A stretch of DNA of 64,000 nt from Insolitispirillum peregrinum (GTDB lineage Bacteria > Pseudomonadota > Alphaproteobacteria > Rhodospirillales > Rhodospirillaceae), in the NCBI RefSeq assembly GCF_042665255.1, contig NZ_JBHTCD010000002.1. One strand, given 5' to 3'. Below, piece by piece: positions 24,912 through 31,736 of this stretch. Every line of letters starts with the position of its first letter. Within the stretch, counting starts at the first letter, position 1. The translations under genes were made by a program, and so were the position numbers. The notes beneath the pieces were generated by a model that did no database searches, was not told where the DNA came from, and saw only the letters and a list, made by a program, of their open reading frames with translations.

Positions 24912-25580
24912 ATGCACCAGAAACCAGACCATTTTGAGATCGCCCTGACGCTGGCGGCCAAATTTCACGGGAAGCAGAGGATTGTCTGCGCTTCCCCTGA
25001 TGATTTCATGGCCAGCGTCGATGTATTTTACCCGATTGCGAATGGCAGAGAGCCTTTCCCCCTGCCACCGGGCATGACCCTTCCGATGACCACCTTTGAT
25101 GCGCGCCTCACTCTGGACGTGATCCTGCCCGGGGGACGGAAGATTCCGTATGCCCTGTATAGACGAACGATGCATTCTTCCGATGTCTGCAAGACGCTCA
25201 GGTGGTCCGAGCATCGGTCCAGAAAGATTCCGAAGCGGCTTGTCTTTTGCGCCGACTTCGGGGGCGTTTGTGTGGATGATCAGAACGGCACGGTGATTGG
25301 CGGGTACACCGTCTTCTCATACTGTCGCCCACGGGACAAACAACTCTGTGCCCTTGCTGACGAAATTCATGCCTGGCAGAATCTGTACGAATGCGGTGTT
25401 CATCTTGAGCTGGAAAGAAATCTGGCTTTCGACTGGGATGATTTTCATGCCAAGGGCATCGCGGTCTGTGACAAAGCGCAGCAACTGCTCGGTCGCCGCA
25501 GTCAGGTCTTTTATCGCAGACTAACTGAGCTCCCCCCTCCGAACGATGAAAACAGTCTGGTGGTGTTTCTGCCTGACTGA
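24912..25580 (+). CDS. Unknown 222-residue island protein, copy 1
   Basis: One of three homologues (24912, 27128, 27837). It starts MHQKPDHFEIALTLAAKFHG. The centre carries RLTLDVILPGGRKIPYALY and LVFCADFGGVCVDDQNG, and the last ~48 residues (DFHAKGIAVCDKAQQLLGRR through NSLVVFLPD) are almost invariant. It has no signal peptide and no membrane segment, and looks like a soluble mixed alpha/beta protein. Differences from copy 2 cluster at residues about 117-150 and 193-200, as expected for a specificity region. The start ATG is shared by all copies. No family recognised. Confidence 0.6.
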   Translation: MHQKPDHFEIALTLAAKFHGKQRIVCASPDDFMASVDVFYPIANGREPFPLPPGMTLPMTTFDARLTLDVILPGGRKIPYALYRRTMHSSDVCKTLRWSEHRSRKIPKRLVFCADFGGVCVDDQNGTVIGGYTVFSYCRPRDKQLCALADEIHAWQNLYECGVHLELERNLAFDWDDFHAKGIAVCDKAQQLLGRRSQVFYRRLTELPPPNDENSLVVFLPD

Positions 25581-25667
25581 CGGAGCGCGGCAACCCAAAC
25601 AGGACACAAGAACGATCCTGACCATGTTTCAATAATTGAAGTCACCCTGCGATCACGAACTCCGAGA

Positions 25668-25799
25668 GGCTTTGCCGGAAGTACCCTCGCAGAAAAGGGA
25701 TATGATTTCCTGTTTTCCCTGGAGGGCGGTGGTCGTAGCACGCTATCGCCGGAAGAACGTGAGAAGGTCTTTGCCGAGCATGAATACCAAGGCCCCTAA
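25668..25799 (+). pseudogene. Duplicated 3' tail of the 466-residue island gene
   Basis: The 132 bp are nearly identical to 24086-24217, in frame, through the same stop codon, and the match continues beyond the stop into the downstream intergenic sequence and the next 150-residue gene. Only the last 43 codons (from GFAGSTLAEKGYDFLF on) are present, with no start or ribosome-binding site. The offset to the parent is 1582 bp, the length of one repeat unit. It resembles orphan toxin tails left by tandem duplication at polymorphic toxin loci. Confidence 0.85.
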
Positions 25800-25875
25800 A
25801 CCGTAAAGACAAGCCACCCCAGGCAGCCCTCATGATACGTGATGAGGGCTGCCCTCTCTGCCCCAAAAGCGCCCA

Positions 25876-26328
25876 TTACCCCCAGCGGCCTTCAGGGAGA
25901 ATGAAGGGGAGTGTTCTTACAATAGATCTTTCAATATCCTCTCTCAAATATGTTGACATACATATGAAATTAAAGCGAATGCATGGGAAATCAAAATAAA
26001 GCTTCCTGAAAAAAATCTTTTTAAGCGTCCATGAGAACATATAAAATGAAAATTTGAATATAATTTCTTTAAGATGTCCATCACTATTGATGAAATCATA
26101 ATAATAATCATCTACTTTGCATTGTCCATTAATAATTGTGGCTGACTTTCCGTGCATTATTACAGCTATATGGCCGGAAAAATAACTGAAAATATCATCT
26201 TCCTCTAAAAAAAGATAATAAATTGCATCAATCGGCTCCGGGCCAAACTGTTTGATGTAGGTCTTCTGGAATTCCTCGGGTGAGGGAACATCCTGCTGCC
26301 GGTAAATCGTTTTCAGCGCAACGGCCAT
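25876..26328 (-). CDS. Unknown 150-residue island protein, copy B
   Basis: Homologue of copies A and C. The N-terminal 37 residues are identical to copy A, and the C-terminal third (IRFNFICMSTYLREDIERSI, VRTLPFILPEG) is nearly so. The middle (about residues 45-105) diverges: FSGHIAVIMHGKSATIINGQ replaces the copy A sequence. AT-rich codons as in A. It lies directly after the duplicated tail. Its divergent partner gene is missing: only the intergenic sequence survives between it and copy C. Confidence 0.6.
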   Translation of the reverse strand: MAVALKTIYRQQDVPSPEEFQKTYIKQFGPEPIDAIYYLFLEEDDIFSYFSGHIAVIMHGKSATIINGQCKVDDYYYDFINSDGHLKEIIFKFSFYMFSWTLKKIFFRKLYFDFPCIRFNFICMSTYLREDIERSIVRTLPFILPEGRWG

Positions 26329-26348
26329 CACTCACCTCTTTTCACAGG

Positions 26349-26511
26349 CTGTCGTGTATCGTGGTGAAAACCACACCCGCACCCCTCACCATTGCACCTG
26401 TCGCATGTTTTTGCAGAAGCCGCTTCCTGCGTCCCGTACAATGAGATGACAGGCCAAATCCGTCAAACACAGTACAAGGGCGGCCCCCTCTCTGCTGGCC
26501 CGGAATGTTCA
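26349..26511. repeat. Orphan intergenic segment between 150-residue copies B and C
   Basis: This repeats the region that precedes the 222-residue genes elsewhere: the element terminus CTGTCGTGTATCGTGG (26349-26364), the GAAA-loop hairpin, and CCGTACAATGAGATGACAGG. It breaks off at about 26485, before a 222-residue gene would begin, and joins the 3' end of copy C. A deletion or unequal crossover removed the partner gene. A TACAAT here may be a -10 element, but no well-spaced -35 is visible. Confidence 0.65.
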
Positions 26512-26964
26512 TCAACGTCCCTCGTCCTCATGAACGATGAAGGGGAGTATCTTTATAATTGACCTTTCAATATCATCTCTCAAGTATGTTGACATACACA
26601 TGAAACTAAAGCGGATGAACGGATAATCAAAATATATTTTCCTGAAAAACATCTTATTGAGCGTCCATGAAAACCTATAGAATGAAAGATATACAATCAT
26701 TGAGCTTAGCTTGCAATTACTCCTGATGAAATCAATATAACTAGATGAATATTTCGAATTATTAACCAATACAGTTGCATTATCTCCATGCATAAATACT
26801 GTAATTGAACCAAAGAAAAAAGTAAATATTTCATCTTCTTCTAAATATAAATGATAAATCGCATCAATCGGCTCCGGGCCAAACTGTCTGATGTAGCTCT
26901 TCTGGAATTCCTCGGGTGAGGGAACATCCTGCTGCCGGTAAATCGTTTTCAGCGCAACGGCCAT
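26512..26964 (-). CDS. Unknown 150-residue island protein, copy C
   Basis: Third homologue and the most divergent at the C-terminus (ILPFIVHEDEGR in place of TLPFILPEDRWM). It keeps MAVALKTIYRQQDVPSPEEF, GPEPIDAIYHL, LEEDEIFTFFF, FMHGDNAT and FYRFSWTLNKMFFRKIYFDY. The same AT-rich composition begins after about residue 38. It is divergent from the 222-residue gene at 27128, with the element terminus CTGCCGTGTATCGTGG at 26985-27000 between them. Confidence 0.6.
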   Translation of the reverse strand: MAVALKTIYRQQDVPSPEEFQKSYIRQFGPEPIDAIYHLYLEEDEIFTFFFGSITVFMHGDNATVLVNNSKYSSSYIDFIRSNCKLSSMIVYLSFYRFSWTLNKMFFRKIYFDYPFIRFSFMCMSTYLRDDIERSIIKILPFIVHEDEGR

Positions 26965-27127
26965 CACTCACCTCTTTTCACAGGCTGCCGTGTATCGTGG
27001 TGAAGACCACACCTACAGCCCTCATTGTTTCGCCTGTCGCATGTTTTTGCAGAAGCCGGTCCCTGCGTCCCGTACAATGAGATGACAGGCCAAATCCGTC
27101 AAACACAGCGCAAGGGCGACTCCCATC

Positions 27128-27796
27128 ATGCACCAGAAACCAGACCATTTTGAGATCGCCCTGACGCTGGCGGCCAAATTTCACGGGAAGCAGAGAATTG
27201 TCTGCGCTTCCCCTGATGATTTTATGGCCAGCGTCGATGTATTTTACCCGATTGCGAATGGACAAGAGCCTTTCCCCCTGCCACCGGGCATGACCCTTCC
27301 GATGACCACCTTTGATGCGCGCCTCACTCTGGACGTGATCCTGCCCGGGGGACGGAAGATTCCGTATGCCCTGTATAAACGAACGATGCATTCTTCCGAT
27401 GTCTGCAAGACGCTCAGGTGGTCCGAGCATCAGTCCAGAAAGATTCCGGAGCGACTTGTCTTCTGTGCCGATTTCGGAGGATGCTGCGTGAGCGATCAGA
27501 ACGGCACGGTGCTTCTTGAATACCCCATATTCTCATACCGTCGCCCACGAAACAAACAACTCGATGCCCTTGCTGACGAGATCCATGCCTGGCAGAATTT
27601 GTACGCATGCGGTGTCCATCTTGAGCTGGAAAGAAATCTGGCTTTCGACTGGGATGATTTTCATGCCAAGGGCATCGCGGTCTGTGAGAAGGTCCAGAAA
27701 GTGCTTGGTCGCCGCAGTCAGGTCTTTTATCGCAGACTAACTGAACTCCCCCCTCCGAATGATGAAAACAGTCTGGTGGTGTTTCTGCCGGACTGA
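27128..27796 (+). CDS. Unknown 222-residue island protein, copy 2
   Basis: Nearly identical to copy 1 over residues 1-115 and 151-190. Changes concentrate at 117-150 (GCCVSDQNGTVLLEYPIFSY in place of the copy 1 sequence) and at CEKVQKVLGRR. The pattern suggests either selection on a specificity surface or gene conversion of the flanks. It is followed after 40 bp by copy 3, so these two may be one operon. Confidence 0.6.
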   Translation: MHQKPDHFEIALTLAAKFHGKQRIVCASPDDFMASVDVFYPIANGQEPFPLPPGMTLPMTTFDARLTLDVILPGGRKIPYALYKRTMHSSDVCKTLRWSEHQSRKIPERLVFCADFGGCCVSDQNGTVLLEYPIFSYRRPRNKQLDALADEIHAWQNLYACGVHLELERNLAFDWDDFHAKGIAVCEKVQKVLGRRSQVFYRRLTELPPPNDENSLVVFLPD

Positions 27797-27836
27797 CAGA
27801 GCGCGGCAACCCAAACAGGAGAGGGCGGTCCCCATC

Positions 27837-28505
27837 ATGCACCAGAAACCAGACCATTTTGAGATCGCCCTGACGCTGACATCTAAATCTCACGGGAAGC
27901 AGAGAAACATTGCAGATTCCCGTGATGATTTCATGGCCTCGTGCGATGCGTTGTATCCGATCTCAAATGGATGCCAACCTTTTCCCCTGCCTGCACATTT
28001 TACCCTTCCGGTTGGGGCAGTCCATGCGAGGCTTACGCTGGATGCAGTCCTCCCTGACGGCAGGATCATCCCGTTCATCTTGTACAAAAAGACCCTGGAC
28101 AGCACCGATATCAGGAACAAGATCAAATGGCCCGAGGAGCGTTACAAACGGATTCCGAAACGGATCATATTCTGTGCAGACTTCGGCGGAGTTTGCGTGA
28201 GAAACCAGGAAGGCAGAGTCATTGGAGCCAGTGACGTCTTCACGGATTATGTTCCGTGGGATAAAAAACTCTGTGATCTAAGTGATGAAATCCATGCGTG
28301 GCAGGTTTTGTACGAACGCGGCGTCAGCCTTGATCGGGAAAAAAATATAGCCTTCAACTGGGAAGACTTTCATGCCAAGGGCATCGCAGTCTGTGACAAA
28401 GCGCAGCAACTGCTTGGTCGCCGCAGTCAGGTCTTTTATCGCAGACTAACTGAACTCCCTCCTCCGAACGATGAAAACAGTCTGGTGGTGTTTCTGCCTG
28501 ACTGA
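27837..28505 (+). CDS. Unknown 222-residue island protein, copy 3
   Basis: More diverged homologue. The first 13 residues (MHQKPDHFEIALT) and the last ~45 are shared, while residues about 15-170 differ widely (SHGKQRNIADSRDDFMASCD, LTLDAVLPDGRIIPFILYKK, KRIIFCADFGGVCVRNQEGR). The conserved pattern FCADFGGVCV is kept and may be structurally important. It lies 40 bp after copy 2 in the same orientation. Downstream, CTGTCGTGT at 28537-28545 matches the miniature-element terminus and may mark the island's right edge. Confidence 0.6.
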   Translation: MHQKPDHFEIALTLTSKSHGKQRNIADSRDDFMASCDALYPISNGCQPFPLPAHFTLPVGAVHARLTLDAVLPDGRIIPFILYKKTLDSTDIRNKIKWPEERYKRIPKRIIFCADFGGVCVRNQEGRVIGASDVFTDYVPWDKKLCDLSDEIHAWQVLYERGVSLDREKNIAFNWEDFHAKGIAVCDKAQQLLGRRSQVFYRRLTELPPPNDENSLVVFLPD

Positions 28506-28551
28506 CGGAGCACCGCGCCATGATGGTGTTCCCTTTCTGTCGTGTCTCCCC

Positions 28552-29160
28552 CTATAGCGCCACCACCCGATCAACCAGCGCCAGATCATCCGGGCTGTGG
28601 GTGGCCATCAGCAGGGTAAACGGGCGGCGCTGGCGTTCGCTGCGCAACAACGCCCGCATCGCCTCGGCGGTGGTTTGATCCAGCGAGGCAAAGGCTTCGT
28701 CAAGAATCAGCAGGTCGGGCTGCATCACCAGCGCCCGCGCCAGTGCCGCCCGCCGCTGCATCCCCAGCGACATCTGCGCCGGATAGAGGTCTTCCGCCCC
28801 CGCCAACCCGACCGCCTGCAGCATCGCCGCCACCGCCTCTGCCCCACCGGGAGGCTGGCACAGCAGCAGCGATTGCCGTGCCGTTCGCCACGGCAACAGG
28901 CGCGGGTCCTGAAACACCATTGTGACTCGCACAGCCTGATCAAGCTGCCGCTGGCCATGAAAGTCCTTGTCCAGCCCGGCGACAATGCGCAGCACCGTTG
29001 ACTTCCCGCGCCCCGACGGTCCGGTTAGTGCCACCGCTTCGCCCGCCCGCACGCAAAGGGCAAAGCGTTCCAGAATCAGCCGGTCACCGAACTGCTTGCG
29101 CTCGATCGTCAGATCAACCCCGCCACCGCACACAGCGTGCCTCCCATCGCCGCAGGACAC
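28552..29160 (-). CDS. ABC transporter ATPase (nitrate/sulfonate/taurine type)
   Basis: A 202-residue ATPase with Walker A GPSGRGKST, Q-loop MVFQDPRLLPW (typical of the SsuB/TauB/NrtD class), a degenerate signature SLGMQRRAALARAL, Walker B LLILDEAFASLD and H in MATHSPDDL. It is shorter than most SsuB proteins at the C-terminus. It overlaps the permease gene by about 45 bp from a GTG start; a second GTG 8 codons later is possible. It forms an importer with the next two genes on the same strand. Confidence 0.85.
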   Translation of the reverse strand: MSCGDGRHAVCGGGVDLTIERKQFGDRLILERFALCVRAGEAVALTGPSGRGKSTVLRIVAGLDKDFHGQRQLDQAVRVTMVFQDPRLLPWRTARQSLLLCQPPGGAEAVAAMLQAVGLAGAEDLYPAQMSLGMQRRAALARALVMQPDLLILDEAFASLDQTTAEAMRALLRSERQRRPFTLLMATHSPDDLALVDRVVAL

Positions 29161-29857
29161 CCCATTCCACCGCCTGAATCACCGCGATGAACGCCAGCGA
29201 GTAGGCCAGAATGCCCGCCACATCGAACACCTGAAACAGCAGGTGAATCTGAAAGCCGACCCCGTTGGAGCGACCGAGCATTTCCACCACCAGCACGATT
29301 TTCCAGATCAGCGCCAACCCTGACCGCGCCGCCGCAAACAGATAGGGCACCAGATGCGGCAACAGGATATGGCGCAGCCGCCGCCAGCGGCTCCACTGAA
29401 AGACAATCGCCATTTCCTCCAGCGCCGGATCGAGCGCCCGGCTGCCTTCGCGTACCGTCACCGCCACATGCGGCAGCTTGTTCAGCGCCACCGCAAAGAC
29501 GGCGGCGGCTTCGGTCAGGCCGAACCAGATATAGGCGAGGATGATCACCACCAGTGCCGGCAGATTGAGCAGCACCAGCAACCAGCCGCCAAACAGCCGG
29601 TTGATCAGCGGCGACCGCCCCAGCAGGCAGCCGACCGCCGTTCCCAGCGACATCGCCAGCACGAAACTGACCACCACCCGCCCCAGCGTTGCCGCCAGAT
29701 GCCGCCACAGCTCGCCACTGGCCGCCGCTTTTTCCAGCGCCGCCAGCACCGCCAGCGGCGTCGGCAGATGGGCCTGCGGCCAGTGCCCGGCAGCTCCGGC
29801 CCACAGGGCCAGCGCCAACACCGCCGCCAGTATCCCCGGCAGGCTCTGTTTACCCAT
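29114..29857 (-). CDS. ABC transporter permease (SsuC/TauC-like)
   Basis: A 247-residue membrane protein with the inner-membrane permease signature around the EAA loop (EEMAIVFQWSRWRRLRHILLP) and about six helices, including VVVSFVLAMSLGTAVGCLLG and AGILAYSLAFIAVIQAVEWG. The ATG at 29857 overlaps the binding-protein stop; an upstream TTG start is less likely. It belongs to the NitT/TauT-type importer encoded here. The context (PQQ regulon site upstream, CXXCW protein divergent) suggests a role linked to quinoprotein alcohol oxidation. Confidence 0.85.
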   Translation of the reverse strand: MGKQSLPGILAAVLALALWAGAAGHWPQAHLPTPLAVLAALEKAAASGELWRHLAATLGRVVVSFVLAMSLGTAVGCLLGRSPLINRLFGGWLLVLLNLPALVVIILAYIWFGLTEAAAVFAVALNKLPHVAVTVREGSRALDPALEEMAIVFQWSRWRRLRHILLPHLVPYLFAAARSGLALIWKIVLVVEMLGRSNGVGFQIHLLFQVFDVAGILAYSLAFIAVIQAVEWGVLRRWEARCVRWRG

Positions 29858-30866
29858 GCCAGTGCGCCATGCTGTTGCCGTCAAGGGTCAGCGGGGCAAA
29901 CATCGCCGGGTCCAGCGCACGCACCGCCCCGGTCACCGCCTCGCCGCCCAGCGCACGCAGCAAGGCAAACTGCTGGCTGCACGCCTGTTGCTGCGCCGCG
30001 CCCCACGGAGCCGGAATCCCGGCCCGCCAGCCTTGCCGCAGGCCAATCGCCACCGCCGGGCTTTCGGCGGCCATCTGTTGTTCCAGCCCCAGCCACGCCG
30101 CATCATCATCACGCAAGCGGCGGCGGGCGGTCAGCAGCGCCTCGTAGAACTGCCGCAGGGCCGGTGCGTTCGGGCGGCTCCAGTCCTGCCGCACCACATA
30201 GCCCAGCCACGACGGCGTCACCGTTTGCCCGCTCAGGGTTTGGGCGCACTGCTCCACCGAAGTCAGTACCCGGAACCCCTGCGCCTGCAAGCGCACCACA
30301 TAGGGCCAGAAGGTCAGCACCGCATCCAGCGCACCATCGGCCATCTGCGCCGACAACAGCGGCGGAGCGGCAAACACCACCGTCGCCGCGCTGTCGAGCG
30401 CAATGCCCTGTTGCTTTGCCAGCGCGTTGACCACCAGCCAGCTTTTATCCAGCGCCCCGCCCGCCACACCAATTCGCTTGCCAGCCAGATCGGCAAGCGA
30501 AGCAATCGGAGCCTCGGAGCGCACCACCAGCGCCCCCAGTGCCGACGAATAGGGCAGAAAGTGCAGGGGCTGTTCCTCGGCATGGCTGCGCGCCGCCCAC
30601 AACCAGTCGGAAACGATGGCATCGACCGCCCCGCCCAGCAGGGCAATCTTTCCAGCCTGCGGGCTGGCCAGCGGCATCACCTCCAGCCGCACCCCCAGCG
30701 CACCCGGATCAGAGCGGTCGGGCAGACTGTCCACTTCCCACGACGCAGTGCCGGTGGCCAGCAACCCCAACCGCAGCACCGGCGGCGAGGCCGCCGCAGC
30801 CCGGCCAGGACGCAGCACCAATGGTGCGGCCAGTGCCGCCTGTATCACGGTGCGACGAGAGATCAT
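29850..30866 (-). CDS. ABC transporter periplasmic binding protein (NitT/TauT-like)
   Basis: A 338-residue protein with an N-terminal twin-arginine-like signal (ISRRTVIQAALAAPLVLRPG). The mature fold shows VLRLGLLATGTASWEVDSL, GGAVDAIVSDWLWAARS, SLADLAGKRIGVAGGALDKS and DAVLTFWPYVVRL, as in NMT1/SsuA-type proteins. It is first in the importer operon and divergent from the CXXCW gene. An 18-bp operator stands 63 bp upstream. The ligand is unknown; in PQQ-associated clusters such importers are often annotated without a proven substrate. Confidence 0.85.
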   Translation of the reverse strand: MISRRTVIQAALAAPLVLRPGRAAAASPPVLRLGLLATGTASWEVDSLPDRSDPGALGVRLEVMPLASPQAGKIALLGGAVDAIVSDWLWAARSHAEEQPLHFLPYSSALGALVVRSEAPIASLADLAGKRIGVAGGALDKSWLVVNALAKQQGIALDSAATVVFAAPPLLSAQMADGALDAVLTFWPYVVRLQAQGFRVLTSVEQCAQTLSGQTVTPSWLGYVVRQDWSRPNAPALRQFYEALLTARRRLRDDDAAWLGLEQQMAAESPAVAIGLRQGWRAGIPAPWGAAQQQACSQQFALLRALGGEAVTGAVRALDPAMFAPLTLDGNSMAHWHG

Positions 30867-30928
30867 GGCATTTGCCCCCCTTACTTTTTTCTGCCGTCCA
30901 CCCTACGCCAGCCATGGAGGAGGCAACC

Positions 30929-30946
30929 ATTCGACTTTCGAGGGAT
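30929..30946. promoter_or_regulatory. Candidate alcohol-oxidation operator 3 (importer / CXXCW intergenic)
   Basis: ATTCGACTTTCGAGGGAT keeps the left arm ATTCGAC and the outer CCAT...ATGG of site 2, but its right arm is degenerate. The flanking GGAGG is also shared with site 2. It lies 63 bp upstream of the binding-protein gene and also in front of the CXXCW gene. Confidence 0.5.
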
Positions 30947-31008
30947 GGAGGTTCCCCCGGCCTGTCCTAAACTGTGTTTTTCCCCTTGCGGCAAGGGACT
31001 CCCCCGCC

Positions 31009-31566
31009 ATGCTCCGTCTGTTGTTGTGTGTTGTTGCGGTCTTGTTTCTGCTCCCCATTCCCCCCGGCGGGGCGGTTGACATCCCCGATGGCTACCGCGC
31101 ACCGCCCTATCTGGCCGCCACCCCCGACCACCTGCCCGGCGCCACCACCATCACCGCCGCGCAGGCACTGGCCTTGCAGGAACAGGGCGCGGTGCTGATT
31201 GATGCCTCGCCCCTGACGCTGGGCAGGTATGGCGAGCAGACCGACCAGTGGATTGTGAAGGCCGACCACCCGTCGATTGCAGGCAGCGTCTGGCTGCCCA
31301 ACGTCGGGGAGCAACAGCCCTCCCCGGCCATTGAACGCTGGTTTGCCGCCGAACTGGCCCGCCTGAGCGAGGGTCGCCGCGATGCACCGCTGGTGTTCTT
31401 TTGCCGCCCCGATTGCTGGATGAGCTGGAACGCCGGACGCCGCGCGCTGTCGCTGGGCTATCAGCGGGTCTACTGGTACCGCGACGGCATTCCGGGCTGG
31501 GAACTGGAGCTGTTCCCGCTGGTCCCCGCTGCCCGGCCGCAGCCATTTTACGATGTTGCTCCCTGA
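31009..31566 (+). CDS. PQQ-dependent catabolism-associated CXXCW-motif protein
   Basis: A 185-residue exported protein (signal LLLCVVAVLFLLPIPPGGA) with a rhodanese-like fold. The family motif is CRPDCW in VFFCRPDCWMSWNAGRRAL, with GYQRVYWYRDGIPGWE following. Members occur with PQQ alcohol dehydrogenase clusters; the cysteines suggest thiol or sulfur chemistry related to the SoxYZ-like carrier, but no activity is established. It shares a divergent promoter region with the importer genes. Confidence 0.88.
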   Translation: MLRLLLCVVAVLFLLPIPPGGAVDIPDGYRAPPYLAATPDHLPGATTITAAQALALQEQGAVLIDASPLTLGRYGEQTDQWIVKADHPSIAGSVWLPNVGEQQPSPAIERWFAAELARLSEGRRDAPLVFFCRPDCWMSWNAGRRALSLGYQRVYWYRDGIPGWELELFPLVPAARPQPFYDVAP

Positions 31567-31598
31567 TTGCTGCTTATAGGCGGCCTGTCGTCCCCCTC

Positions 31599-31616
31599 AT
31601 TCAACCAAAGTCGAAT
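31599..31616. promoter_or_regulatory. Candidate alcohol-oxidation operator 4 (upstream of the aldehyde dehydrogenase)
   Basis: Read on the minus strand it is ATTCGACTTTGGTTGAAT, matching site 2 at 15 of 18 positions. As an inverted repeat it is 7-4-7 with one mismatch. It lies 121 bp upstream of the aldehyde dehydrogenase start. Confidence 0.6.
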
Positions 31617-31736
31617 TTCGCCCACCGCCTGCCAGCGCAATGATGCTCGGGACATTTCAAGGGGCGAGGCGCACTGCTGACCCGATCCCCACCCCAACCG
31701 AGTACCCACAACCAACCGAAAACAGGGACGAACGTC

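Noticed and set aside
26395..26475. Sigma-70 promoter in the island intergenic block
   Set aside because: TACAAT is a good -10, but the only -35-like TTGCAG is 20 bp away, too far for confidence.
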